From Pedobacter nanyangensis (lineage in GTDB: Bacteria; Bacteroidota; Bacteroidia; Sphingobacteriales; Sphingobacteriaceae): DNA of 64,000 bases. Within the stretch, counting starts at the first letter, position 1, and every line of letters starts with the position of its first letter. Location: NCBI RefSeq assembly GCF_003313505.1, contig NZ_QMHO01000001.1, forward strand, positions 124,001 to 188,000, in the 5' to 3' direction. Positions 16,170-24,903 of this stretch are shown here, piece by piece. The notes under the pieces were generated by a model that did no database searches, was not told the DNA's origin, and saw only the letters and a program-made list of their open reading frames with translations. Made by a program: the position numbers and the translations under genes.

Positions 16170-17477
16170 TTATTTAATTCCATATTTATCACTGAATTTT
16201 TTGTCCAGTTGTTTATGCAGATTGTCCAAATTGATATCTCTGCCTTGAATAAAAGCTTTTTCAATTTTGTTGCTCTTCATATCCAAAGCATCACCGGTAG
16301 ACACAAACAGGGTGGCATCTTTGCCAATTTCCAAACTCCCTACGGTTTTATCTACCCCTAAAATTTTTGCGGTGTTCAGCGTAATGGTTTGCAATGCCTT
16401 TTCTTTGTCAAGGCCCCAAGTAGCTACGGTTCCTGCCATAAATGGCAAGTTGCGTTGTTGCCAAAAGTCATCGATGCTTACGGCTACCGTTACGCCCGCA
16501 TTGTACAATATCGCGGCGTTTTTATACGGCATGTTCACATCGTCGTCAATATTGTTTGGCAAAGCGTGTGGCTGTTTCACAATTACCGGCACGTTGTTTT
16601 GCTTTAAGAAATCAGTGATCAAATAAGCATCGCTACCGCCAATAATTACCGGCGTAATGTTGAACTTTTTAGCAAAGTTAACCGCGGCCACAATATCCTT
16701 TTGCGTATTGGCGGTAATATAAAGCTTTTGTTCGCCCTTGAACAATTTGGCCATGGCCGCAAAACGCGTATTGGTTTCCGCAGGTTTTGCGCCTTCGTTA
16801 TATGCTTTGGCTTCGGTAAAGAAACTGTTCAATTCCAAAATAGCATTTTGCGTACGCTCGGCCAATGATTCCGGAGAGAAAGCCATTCTTCCACCAAAAC
16901 CACCTCTGAACCGGGGAGTAGCGGGCCAGCTTACGTGCATGCCATCATCGGTTTTAAGGGCTGCATCTTCCCAGTTCCAGGCATCTAACTGAACAATAGA
17001 TGAGCTACCAGAAATAGCCCCGCCGCTAGGCCTAATCTGCGCCATTAAAACCCCGTTGCTACGCAGGGTTGCAGGCACTTTAGAGTCGGTATTGTAGGCT
17101 ACAATTGACCTGATATGCGGATTAAGGCTACCTATTTCCTGGAAATCCAAGGTCGCTTTTACCGATTCGTACTCTACCAAACCTAAAGTATTTACGGGTG
17201 CAATAAAGCCAGGATAAATGTGCTTGCCATTTACGTTGATCAGCTCGCCGTCGTTGGTTGCAAATTTTACGGTAGTTGCGTCGCCTACGCCTGTGATCTT
17301 GCCTTTTTCGAATACTACGTAGCCGTTATTGATCACCTGTCCATTTCCGGTATGTACCACGCCGCCCAATAAAATCACTTTTTTGGCTTGTGCTTTGGCT
17401 GGAGAGATATTGGCTTGCGCAAATGCTGATATACTTGCCGCAAGGGCTAAAAACAGGGTTAACATTTTCTTATTCAT
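16170..17477 (-). CDS. periplasmic amidohydrolase-family protein lacking the HxH motif
   Basis: The start is the ATG at 17477 (MNKKMLTLFLALAASISAFA), which gives a signal peptide; the frame upstream belongs to the neighbouring gene. The 435-residue protein has the composite beta-sandwich and TIM-barrel pattern of imidazolonepropionase-like amidohydrolases. This includes the C-terminal VGSLEIGKDATLFVSTGDAL segment. After strand 1, where the metal-binding HxH should be, it reads GFIAPVNTLG, with no His. The protein therefore probably lacks normal metal hydrolase activity or acts as a partner of the larger amidohydrolase, whose stop it overlaps by 8 bp. The substrate is unknown. Confidence 0.85.
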   Translation of the reverse strand: MNKKMLTLFLALAASISAFAQANISPAKAQAKKVILLGGVVHTGNGQVINNGYVVFEKGKITGVGDATTVKFATNDGELINVNGKHIYPGFIAPVNTLGLVEYESVKATLDFQEIGSLNPHIRSIVAYNTDSKVPATLRSNGVLMAQIRPSGGAISGSSSIVQLDAWNWEDAALKTDDGMHVSWPATPRFRGGFGGRMAFSPESLAERTQNAILELNSFFTEAKAYNEGAKPAETNTRFAAMAKLFKGEQKLYITANTQKDIVAAVNFAKKFNITPVIIGGSDAYLITDFLKQNNVPVIVKQPHALPNNIDDDVNMPYKNAAILYNAGVTVAVSIDDFWQQRNLPFMAGTVATWGLDKEKALQTITLNTAKILGVDKTVGSLEIGKDATLFVSTGDALDMKSNKIEKAFIQGRDINLDNLHKQLDKKFSDKYGIK

Positions 17478-20400
17478 GGTGATGTCCTCCTTCTTCAGTT
17501 TGTATGGCTTCAAAACCATTTGAATAATCGCTGGCAGTTTCGCAATTGTACAAGGTAGAAGTCATGCCCATCGGACGTTGAGTTCTTCCGCCTTTATTTT
17601 TACTGTCTAACATTTTTTGGATCAATCTTGCTCTTTCTACCTGTTGCTGCTTCAATTTTTGGGCATCTTTATCGATATCCCAATATAAAACCCCATCTAC
17701 GAAAGTTTTTTCGGCTTTGGCATAAATCGATAGCGGATTGTCTGACCAAACCACTATATCGGCATCTTTACCTGCTTTTAAACTTCCAACTTTATCATCA
17801 ATATGGAGCATTTTAGCGGGGTTTAAGGTTACAAATTTAAAAGCCTCTTCTTCTGGCACGCCGCCGTACAGTACGGCTTTACCCGCTTCTTGGTTTAAAC
17901 GACGAGCCATTTCGGCGTCATCAGAGTTGAAGGCGGTAGTAATACCTACGTTGTGCATGATTTTTCCGTTGTAAGGGATGGCTTCGGCCACCTCAAACTT
18001 GTAGGCCCACCAATCAGAGAAAGTAGAAGCTGCGATACCATGAGCTTTCATTTTATCAGCCACTTTATATCCTTCTAAGATGTGCGTGAAAGTGTTGATT
18101 TTAAACCCTAAGCTATCTGCTACATGGATCAACATGTTGATTTCCGACTGTACATAAGAGTGGCAGGTAATGAAACGCTTGTTATTCAAAATTTCTACCA
18201 AGGCATCTAATTCTAAATCTCTACGTACATTATTTCCTTTTACTTTTAAGGCCGCTTCATAGTCTTTAGCACGCGTAAAGGCATCCACAAAAGTTTGCTC
18301 AACTCCCATACGGGTTACCGGGAAACGTTGTCCGCTACCGAAGTTACTTTGCTTCACGTTTTCGCCCAATGCAAATTTGATGAAACCATCAGCACCAGCA
18401 AATTTCAACTCTTCTGGCAACTTGCCCCAACGCAATTTGATCAATTGCGACTGACCGCCAATTGGGTTTGCCGAACCATGCAGAATTTGCGAAGTAGTTA
18501 CTCCACCAGCCAACTGGCGATAGATATTTACGTCTTCCGAATTGATGATATCGCCGATACGCACCTCAGAAGAAACCGATTGTGCACCTTCGTTGATACC
18601 GCCTGTACCTGCAATATGCGAGTGCTCGTCGATAATACCTGGGGTCACGTGTTTTCCAGTAGCATCAATTACTTTTGCCGAACCCGCAGCCAAGTTTTTA
18701 CCTACCGCTTTGATTTTACCATTCTCTAAAAGCACATCAGTATTTGGAAGGATACCATCTTTTTCGTTAGTCCAAACGGTAGCATTCTTTAACAATACGC
18801 TTTCTGCCTTAGGCAAAACCTCGTTACCAAAAGATTGGAATGGATAAATAAGCGGGCCGTTAGCGGCTAACGCAGGTTTAGGCTCTTCTCTTTTTGGCAT
18901 TTCTTTGCCGGCTTCCCTAAAAGTAGCCGTCCATTTGCCTTCGGTACCATCGCTCAAAGCAGCTTCGCCTTTCATGGCAATTGGCGATTCCGAAGAAATA
19001 TATCCCGTTAAGCGGACATCTCCCTTGGGATTTTTCTTTAAGTTGAAGTTTAAGGTCACCCAATCGCCGTTGCGGGCAAAAGTTGCAGTAGTTTTTACAC
19101 TATCGGCACCTGATCTTTCGATAGCTGCCGTTGAAGGCCCGGTAATTTTTAAGGTTAGTGAACCAACGCCATCAACATTTAAGTTGTAAACGCCTTTCAA
19201 ATCGCTTACATCCATTTTGTTCACGATGTAACGTTTGCCTTGCACCCAGTTTTCGTGGATGATGTTGCTGCTCTTGAACAGATTATCTGAAGTGATCAGG
19301 AAATTGGCCAATTTACCTTTTTCGATAGAGCCAACTTTCTCGCTAATGCCCAACATTTTGGCTGGTACTTCGGTTACTGAAAGCAAGGCTTGTTTTTCGG
19401 TCAAGCCGTTTTCTATCGCAGTGCGGATATTGGCCCAAAACTCGCGGGTGTTATCTAGCCCAAAAGCGGTTAGCGCAAAGTTGATCCCTGCTTTTTCCAA
19501 CACGCCCGGGTTTGACGAGGCCATTTCCCAAGCTTTCATTTGTGCCAAGCTCACATTTCTAGCCTCGGCCGGGTCTTCTACATCGTAGGCTTTTGGATAA
19601 GCAATTGGGATGATCAGGCTGGCACCAGTTGCTTTAACCGCATCTATGCGCTGGTATTCATCGCCGTTGGACTTGATGATGTACTGCTTGCCAAATTCCT
19701 TGCCAATTTTATCGGCACGTAGGATATTTTGCCATCCATCGGCCTCAAAAATCTGAGGTAGGTTTTGTTGTTTGTTAAATTCCTCTAACGAGATGTTGTA
19801 CTCTTCTTTTTGACCTTTGTACCAAGCAGCATCCAAATAGGTTTGGCGCAATAGGGCGATGGAACCCATTAATGAAGTTGGATAGTCGTTTGAAGAGGTT
19901 CCTTTGTTGAAAGAGTAGTTGGCCGCCGTTTGGTCTTTCAAGAAAACCTTGTGCTCAAACTCATCGTTTAGCGTTACTGCGGCCGAGGTTCCGCGGGCAA
20001 TACCATCACGGTTGATCACGTTTACACTACCAAAACCAGCTTTCCGCAATTCGTCTGCTTTTTTGTTATCGATCGCAAAAATGGTTCTTACTTCTGTTTC
20101 AGGCCTGATGGCCGCATTCCAGTTGTAAGGTCCCTTTTTTGTGGTGGTAAAGATAGACTGGCGCTGCCCCCCAAAACCACCTCGCTGTGCGGCGCTTGGA
20201 TCTGTAGCAATGCCATAGCTGCTAAATGCGTCAATTAATGAAGGGTAAATGTATTTCCCCTTTAGGTCAACAACCACGTATCCTTTTGGAATTGCGGTAC
20301 CAGTACCTACTGATTGGATGACCTGGTTTTTGATTAGCAACACCCCATTGCTAATGGTTTGGTTAGCGTTTACCACAATAGTTGCATTGGTTAAGGCATA

Positions 20401-20505
20401 TTGCCCCGACCGCACATCAGCAGAGCCGTTTACAGGAAATGTTTGCTGTGAAAATGCAAATAAAGCAGAAAACACCAACGCAAGCGCTAGTAAAATTTTC
20501 TTCAT
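17470..20505 (-). CDS. large two-domain secreted amidohydrolase
   Basis: This 1,011-residue protein has a signal peptide (MKKILLALALVFSALFAFSQ) and two amidohydrolase modules. The N-terminal module (about 25-420) has YIYPSLIDAFSSYG in place of the HxH site and ends with VGSIEKGKLANFLI. A beta-rich linker (about 430-560) follows. The C-terminal module (about 570-985) has HVTPGIIDEHSHIAGTGG, an intact HxH, plus CHSYVQSEI, NSDDAEMARR and VGSLKAGKDADIVVW. Catalysis should reside in the C-terminal half. Related proteins are annotated as imidazolonepropionase-like or prolidase-like hydrolases; a peptide or amide substrate in the periplasm is plausible but not shown. Confidence 0.88.
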   Translation of the reverse strand: MKKILLALALVFSALFAFSQQTFPVNGSADVRSGQYALTNATIVVNANQTISNGVLLIKNQVIQSVGTGTAIPKGYVVVDLKGKYIYPSLIDAFSSYGIATDPSAAQRGGFGGQRQSIFTTTKKGPYNWNAAIRPETEVRTIFAIDNKKADELRKAGFGSVNVINRDGIARGTSAAVTLNDEFEHKVFLKDQTAANYSFNKGTSSNDYPTSLMGSIALLRQTYLDAAWYKGQKEEYNISLEEFNKQQNLPQIFEADGWQNILRADKIGKEFGKQYIIKSNGDEYQRIDAVKATGASLIIPIAYPKAYDVEDPAEARNVSLAQMKAWEMASSNPGVLEKAGINFALTAFGLDNTREFWANIRTAIENGLTEKQALLSVTEVPAKMLGISEKVGSIEKGKLANFLITSDNLFKSSNIIHENWVQGKRYIVNKMDVSDLKGVYNLNVDGVGSLTLKITGPSTAAIERSGADSVKTTATFARNGDWVTLNFNLKKNPKGDVRLTGYISSESPIAMKGEAALSDGTEGKWTATFREAGKEMPKREEPKPALAANGPLIYPFQSFGNEVLPKAESVLLKNATVWTNEKDGILPNTDVLLENGKIKAVGKNLAAGSAKVIDATGKHVTPGIIDEHSHIAGTGGINEGAQSVSSEVRIGDIINSEDVNIYRQLAGGVTTSQILHGSANPIGGQSQLIKLRWGKLPEELKFAGADGFIKFALGENVKQSNFGSGQRFPVTRMGVEQTFVDAFTRAKDYEAALKVKGNNVRRDLELDALVEILNNKRFITCHSYVQSEINMLIHVADSLGFKINTFTHILEGYKVADKMKAHGIAASTFSDWWAYKFEVAEAIPYNGKIMHNVGITTAFNSDDAEMARRLNQEAGKAVLYGGVPEEEAFKFVTLNPAKMLHIDDKVGSLKAGKDADIVVWSDNPLSIYAKAEKTFVDGVLYWDIDKDAQKLKQQQVERARLIQKMLDSKNKGGRTQRPMGMTSTLYNCETASDYSNGFEAIQTEEGGHHHE

Positions 20506-20585
20506 GTTGTTAGTTAATGTTTTAGAAAGCTTAAAGCTATTGATAAATCAGAACTTATAGATACTATATCTTACTTTTTACAAAA

Positions 20586-20612
20586 AAAGCCACACTTTAA
20601 AAGTGTGGCTTT
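20586..20612 (-). terminator. rho-independent terminator of the TonB receptor gene
   Basis: AAGCCACACTT (20587-20597) and AAGTGTGGCTT (20601-20611) form an 11-bp perfect stem with a 3-nt loop. The minus strand continues into TTTTTTTG. It lies 24 bp after the receptor's stop codon. Confidence 0.88.
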
Positions 20613-20635
20613 ACAAATCATTTATTTATTCTTGA

Positions 20636-23600
20636 TTAAAAACCGTAACGCAAACCAATTTGTGCTTGCCAAGGGTTACCCGATGGATTAATTACACCAG
20701 TATTATTTACACGATAATTAAATTGACGATTTACAGTATCGTAGTTTGGAATTGCAGGAGTTACAATCGCACCCGAACTATTTCTAACAGCAGGTGTTCC
20801 CAATGCATATAATGATTGATTTCCAAACGTCTCTGTCACACCCCATTTCTTATTCAATAAGTTTGCAAAGTTGAAGATATCACCAGAAATTTCTACGCTT
20901 TGCTTTTTCGCTTTACCAATCTTCAATTGATAAGCCAATCTTACGTCTACCGTACCGAAGAAACTATTGATACCACCATTACGCTCTGCCATCTTTCCTT
21001 CATATTTTAAAATGTAGTCTTTCAAACTTTGGCTAGCGTTAGGATTATCAAGCAATGCTTGCAAACCATTACGAACACTTGCTGGCACATTAGGGTTATT
21101 TCGATCAAAAACAAAAGCCAAATCATTTGTAGCTACGAAATCTCCATTATTATTAGCTCCAGAAAGCAAAGTATAACGTGTACCGCCAATTCCCGAATAA
21201 CGAACGCCAACTTTAAAGCCAAAAAATGTAGGCAAAGTACCATAAACTACTACTTTATGTCTAAACTGTCCATTTGAATAGCTCATTCTACTCAAATCAC
21301 GTGGATCATCAACCACTGGTAATGACAAAGTTGCAGAGTTGGCTACGTTACCATTAAAAGAGGTATTGTCTTTGGCATCGTTCCAAGTATAGCTAGCCGA
21401 AATTTCCCCATCTTTAAAGTATCTCCAGTTTCCATCAACCACTACGGCAAATTGGTTTACTTTACCTTTACTATTCAATTCCAATACACGACCGAAAGCT
21501 GTAGTTAAACGGCCTGTTTTCCAGTCTGGTGTTCCATTTTCAGGAATTGAAGGAACAAAAACTCCTCTGTTCCCTTCGTTAGCTAGCCTAAAAATTGGAT
21601 TAGCCACCATGTTTCTATCTACATACATGTAGTTGTTTCTTGCGAAGGTTGCATAACCTGTAATCCCTATACGTAAATTGTCATTAATTAATTTATTATA
21701 AGACAAGTTTGCTTTATAAACTACTGGCATTTTCGCGTCCTCCGCGTAAGTATTGATTGTTGGCACTTGGAATTGCGATAAAGTTGGCACCTGTGCGGTA
21801 CCGTTTCTATAACCGATAAAATCTGGTGTTGGCACATTTGCTCCAGTAACATCAACCGTTGCAAAATGCTTTCCATCAAAAGAAAGATTATTAATGGTCA
21901 CATAGTTGTTTACATCAGATCCAAAGATACCCGCTCCAAAGCGTACGTAATCTGTATGTTTTTCGTTCACATCCCAATTGAATTGGATACGTGGCTGTAT
22001 CAAAAACTGTTTCAATTCGTGATCGGTTCTTACACCAATGGCATTAAACAATTCTTGGTTAAGTGGCGATTTAGGATATTTACTATAGTCGATACGTAAA
22101 CCTCCGGTAAATTCTAAACCTTTAGCCAATTTCGTTTGCATTTGGCCATAAATTGCCGTGTTCCAAATACTTGCTCTCACACTAGGATCATCCATCAAAG
22201 GTACTTCACGATAGAACAATACTGGTCTAAGATTATCAAAATCCTGCATCGCAGTACCAACACTATTTGTGTATTCGAAACGACCATTCACTTCACTTCC
22301 ATATAAGGAAAGCGCATTGGTGTACATCAAGTCTAATCCAAAAGTGTATTTAACCTTATCTGTATTGTAATAGAAATTATCTACCAATTGGATGACGTTA
22401 TTGGTAAAACCTTCTTGAGCAAAACGATGACCTCCTATTTGAACTGCAGTAGACAAATTTCTTCCTCCCAAAGGTGATATCAAGTTCTTTACGATAGCTC
22501 TTGGTATCGGACCTGACAATTGATCCCCTTGTGAGCTTTCTTGGAAAGTGTACAAATGTTGCACCTTCAATTCGTTGGTTACTTTACTGCTAATGCTAGA
22601 ACGAAGCGTAGCTAATAAACTGTTATCTACGTTTTTATCATTACCATAACTTTCTAAAAAGTTAATCGACGTGTTATCGCCCAATCCTAATGGGTTTCTA
22701 TCATTGGTATAGTTATCCCTTACGGTTAACAAGTGCTTGTCGCTGATTTGCCAATCTAAACGAACAAAACCAGCATCGGTACCACGTTTTTTATCGAAAG
22801 TACCATATTGCGGGGTGTTTGCTACGCCATATTTTGTTCTGGCTATGCCTAAAAATTGACTTAATGTTGCATTGGTAATATTATACCTTGCTGCATCCGC
22901 ATCAGTTTGCACATCGGCAATGATCAAAGGACGAGCATCTTTTTGATGATCCCAACCTACAAAGTAGTGTAATTTATCTTTAATGATTGGACCTCCCAAG
23001 GTAAAACCATATTGGTAAGTAGAGAAGTCGTTTGTTCTTTTGTTTCCTCTAATATCTTTACCGCTAGCCAACCAGTCTGCACGACCGTAACCAAAAGCGC
23101 TACCCGAAATTTGGTTGGTACCTGATTTGGTTACCGCACTAATGGTACCACCACCTGCACGACCTAAAGTTACATCGTATTGGTTGGTCACTACCTTAAA
23201 CTCCCTTACCGATTCGATCGAAATTGAATATGGTGCACCGCTTCGGCTGGTAGTACTACCTGCTGAAGTTGGGTTCTTCGCCGTCATCCCATCGATGGTA
23301 AAATTGGTAGAAGAACCTAACTGCCCTGAAATTCCTCCGTTTGCAGCTAGCGGAGAAAGGTCCGTTAAGCTGGAGAAGTTACGACCATTAATCGGCAATT
23401 GGTTCATGGTTTTGGAAGAAATTTCCGTTGAAGCGCCAAACTGTTCTACTTTGTTCCGTAAACCGTTACCGTTAATTTGTATGGCCTGTAAAGTTTGTGC
23501 CGAAGTTTGCATGCCTACATTGGCTCTTACAGCATCGCCCTGATTGAGCATATAACCAGAAAGGGTTTGCTCGCCGTAACCCAAAAAATTAACTTTGATG

Positions 23601-23839
23601 GTATAAGGCCCACCCAAAGGAAGTTCCTTAAAAGTATAATCTCCCTGGGCATTGGTTCCCCCCTTGGTGGTAAAACCTGTTGATTCATTTTTAACCTGAA
23701 CCGAAGCGCCAGGAATAGGCTTCTTTTCCTCGTCGGTTACCTTGCCCGAAATAGATGCTTGCGTGGTTTGGCCATTTGCGTGAACAAAGCTCAAAAGCAA
23801 GATCATCAACGTTGATAGTTTAAATAAAGCTCGTTGCAT
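20636..23839 (-). CDS. TonB-dependent receptor, Oar-like
   Basis: This 1,067-residue outer-membrane protein has a signal peptide (residues 1-24, ending HANGQ), a carboxypeptidase-regulatory-like domain (about 27-110, ASISGKVTDEEKKPIPGASV), a plug (about 120-240, with NFTIDGMTAKNPTSAGS) and a long beta-barrel ending in WQAQIGLRYGF with the C-terminal aromatic. The LGRAGGGTISAVTKSGTNQ segment is characteristic of Oar-type receptors. No SusD partner is adjacent, which argues against a polysaccharide utilisation locus. It may import peptides or other products linked to the amidohydrolases downstream, with which it is co-oriented but separated by a terminator. Confidence 0.92.
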   Translation of the reverse strand: MQRALFKLSTLMILLLSFVHANGQTTQASISGKVTDEEKKPIPGASVQVKNESTGFTTKGGTNAQGDYTFKELPLGGPYTIKVNFLGYGEQTLSGYMLNQGDAVRANVGMQTSAQTLQAIQINGNGLRNKVEQFGASTEISSKTMNQLPINGRNFSSLTDLSPLAANGGISGQLGSSTNFTIDGMTAKNPTSAGSTTSRSGAPYSISIESVREFKVVTNQYDVTLGRAGGGTISAVTKSGTNQISGSAFGYGRADWLASGKDIRGNKRTNDFSTYQYGFTLGGPIIKDKLHYFVGWDHQKDARPLIIADVQTDADAARYNITNATLSQFLGIARTKYGVANTPQYGTFDKKRGTDAGFVRLDWQISDKHLLTVRDNYTNDRNPLGLGDNTSINFLESYGNDKNVDNSLLATLRSSISSKVTNELKVQHLYTFQESSQGDQLSGPIPRAIVKNLISPLGGRNLSTAVQIGGHRFAQEGFTNNVIQLVDNFYYNTDKVKYTFGLDLMYTNALSLYGSEVNGRFEYTNSVGTAMQDFDNLRPVLFYREVPLMDDPSVRASIWNTAIYGQMQTKLAKGLEFTGGLRIDYSKYPKSPLNQELFNAIGVRTDHELKQFLIQPRIQFNWDVNEKHTDYVRFGAGIFGSDVNNYVTINNLSFDGKHFATVDVTGANVPTPDFIGYRNGTAQVPTLSQFQVPTINTYAEDAKMPVVYKANLSYNKLINDNLRIGITGYATFARNNYMYVDRNMVANPIFRLANEGNRGVFVPSIPENGTPDWKTGRLTTAFGRVLELNSKGKVNQFAVVVDGNWRYFKDGEISASYTWNDAKDNTSFNGNVANSATLSLPVVDDPRDLSRMSYSNGQFRHKVVVYGTLPTFFGFKVGVRYSGIGGTRYTLLSGANNNGDFVATNDLAFVFDRNNPNVPASVRNGLQALLDNPNASQSLKDYILKYEGKMAERNGGINSFFGTVDVRLAYQLKIGKAKKQSVEISGDIFNFANLLNKKWGVTETFGNQSLYALGTPAVRNSSGAIVTPAIPNYDTVNRQFNYRVNNTGVINPSGNPWQAQIGLRYGF

Positions 23840-24108
23840 GTAAAATTCTTTAATTGTTTATCAGCAAAATTGCCCGGGGCAGATTAACTCTGTTACTTTC
23901 AAAAATTAACTATTTATGAATTTAAGGCCCAAATTTTAAGTTTATGTAAACAAATACAACAAAACGAAAACAAAAAAACACCGGAACAAACCATTATGAA
24001 TATGCCGTTCCAACTCATTTTTGTAATTCTTATGGCATTTTCACAACTTAAAACCATTATAAATTAATCCCTCTGGGCAAACCACGTACAATGGCTCAAT
24101 TAAATTCC

Positions 24109-24116
24109 TATTTTTG
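24109..24116 (+). promoter_or_regulatory. -7 promoter element before the small membrane protein
   Basis: TATTTTTG fits the TAnnTTTG consensus. It lies 20 bp upstream of the start codon at 24137, giving a short leader. Confidence 0.5.
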
Positions 24117-24136
24117 AGAAAATAATTAAACAAGAC

Positions 24137-24586
24137 ATGAACTTATACGGAATCCTAAAAAGTGCGCACTCAGGCTGGCGCTACATTGTTCTAATTCTAT
24201 TAGTGGTGGCTCTTTTACAGGCATTGGCTGGCTGGCTAGGCAAAAAAGGATATACAGAAGGCAATAGAAAGCTAAATGTTTTTACCTTGATTAGCGCACA
24301 TATACAATTCCTTTTTGGGTTGGCTTTGTATTTCATCGGCAAATGGTTTGCTGTTGATAGTTCAGTAGCTGTTGGTCGTTATTGGAAAATGGAACACATT
24401 ACCATCATGCTTTTGGCCGTAGTATTGATTACCATTGGCAATTCCAGATCTAAAAAGATCGCAGATGGGGTAGCCAAACATAAAGCCATTGCCATTTTCT
24501 TTGGTTTAGCGCTGATCCTGATTATTGGTTCTATTTTCATGATGGTTAAAAACGATCCATCCAGAACTTTATTTGGGGTTTCTTAG
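24137..24586 (+). CDS. four-helix membrane protein, often annotated cytochrome B
   Basis: The 149-residue protein has four hydrophobic helices (about residues 15-32, 47-67, 84-100 and 117-136). Conserved-looking His residues sit at helix ends (SAHSGWRY, SAHIQF, MEHITI, VAKHKAI), which is why relatives carry a cytochrome B label; heme binding is not demonstrated. It is a monocistronic gene with a canonical promoter and is divergent from the TonB receptor. It may take part in membrane redox chemistry, but this is inference from His spacing only. Confidence 0.72.
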   Translation: MNLYGILKSAHSGWRYIVLILLVVALLQALAGWLGKKGYTEGNRKLNVFTLISAHIQFLFGLALYFIGKWFAVDSSVAVGRYWKMEHITIMLLAVVLITIGNSRSKKIADGVAKHKAIAIFFGLALILIIGSIFMMVKNDPSRTLFGVS

Positions 24587-24590
24587 CACT

Positions 24591-24680
24591 TTCCCGTCAA
24601 CCTGAATTTATTTCAGGGTCTATTAGTTAAACTGATGCTGAAATAAATTTGCTTCGCAGCTACTTTGTGGTCAGCATGAT
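24591..24680. repeat. dispersed CCTGAATTTATTTCAGG-type repeat
   Basis: The stretch CAACCTGAATTTATTTCAGG (24599-24618) holds a CCTGAA/TTCAGG inverted repeat, and a related part, GATGCTGAAATAAATTTG, follows. This is the general look of a repeat that recurs between genes in Pedobacter-like genomes (recalled, not searched). It lies between the membrane protein gene and the trp leader. Confidence 0.5.
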
Positions 24681-24710
24681 GAAAGCGATCAATAAAATTT
24701 TTCAAAATAT

Positions 24711-24740
24711 TTTGATTATTTAACATTTTGTATAAATTTG
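24711..24740 (+). promoter_or_regulatory. promoter of the trp leader and operon
   Basis: TTTG (24711-24714) and TAAATTTG (24733-24740) have an 18-bp spacer. Initiation about 5-7 bp after the -7 box would fall at or next to the ATG of the leader peptide (24748), so the leader message may be almost leaderless. Confidence 0.65.
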
Positions 24741-24747
24741 CTTTACG

Positions 24748-24825
24748 ATGATTAACAAAATAAACACTTGGCACTGGCGTACTAACTCGAAAGAAAGTTT
24801 CGTCAATGGCTCGTGCAAAATATAG
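24748..24825 (+). CDS. trpL: trp operon leader peptide (trpL-type)
   Basis: A 25-codon ORF follows a canonical promoter directly and ends at a TAG before the attenuator. It begins MINKINTWHWRTN, so codons 8 and 10 are both TGG (24769-24777), an enrichment not expected by chance in so short a peptide just before trpE. Its likely role is regulatory only: ribosomes stall at the Trp codons when charged tRNA-Trp is scarce and alter folding of the RNA downstream. It is too short for normal ORF finders. Confidence 0.8.
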   Translation: MINKINTWHWRTNSKESFVNGSCKI

Positions 24826-24893
24826 TTTATCAACTTAAACCTAAACTTAAACCACATTCAAACCCGACGGAACCACACGTCGGGTTTTTTATT
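24788..24893 (+). promoter_or_regulatory. trp attenuator with alternative hairpins
   Basis: Four segments fit classical attenuation. Segments 1 and 2 are CGAAA (24788-24792) and TTTCG (24798-24802), which form a pause hairpin just after the Trp codons. Segment 2 in the form TTCGTC (24799-24804) can instead pair, with one bulge, to GACGGAA (24866-24872), an antiterminator. Segments 3 and 4, AACCCGACG (24861-24869) and CGTCGGGTT (24878-24886), form a strong terminator followed by TTTTTTATTTT. A ribosome stalled on TGG codons 8-10 would cover segment 1 and favour the antiterminator. The pairing scheme is inference; the terminator and leader ORF are seen directly. Confidence 0.72.
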
Positions 24894-24903
24894 TTATAAA
24901 AAA

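Noticed and set aside
20636..23839. SusC of a polysaccharide utilisation locus
   Set aside because: No SusD-like lipoprotein, glycoside hydrolase or anti-sigma gene is nearby, and the sequence is of Oar type.
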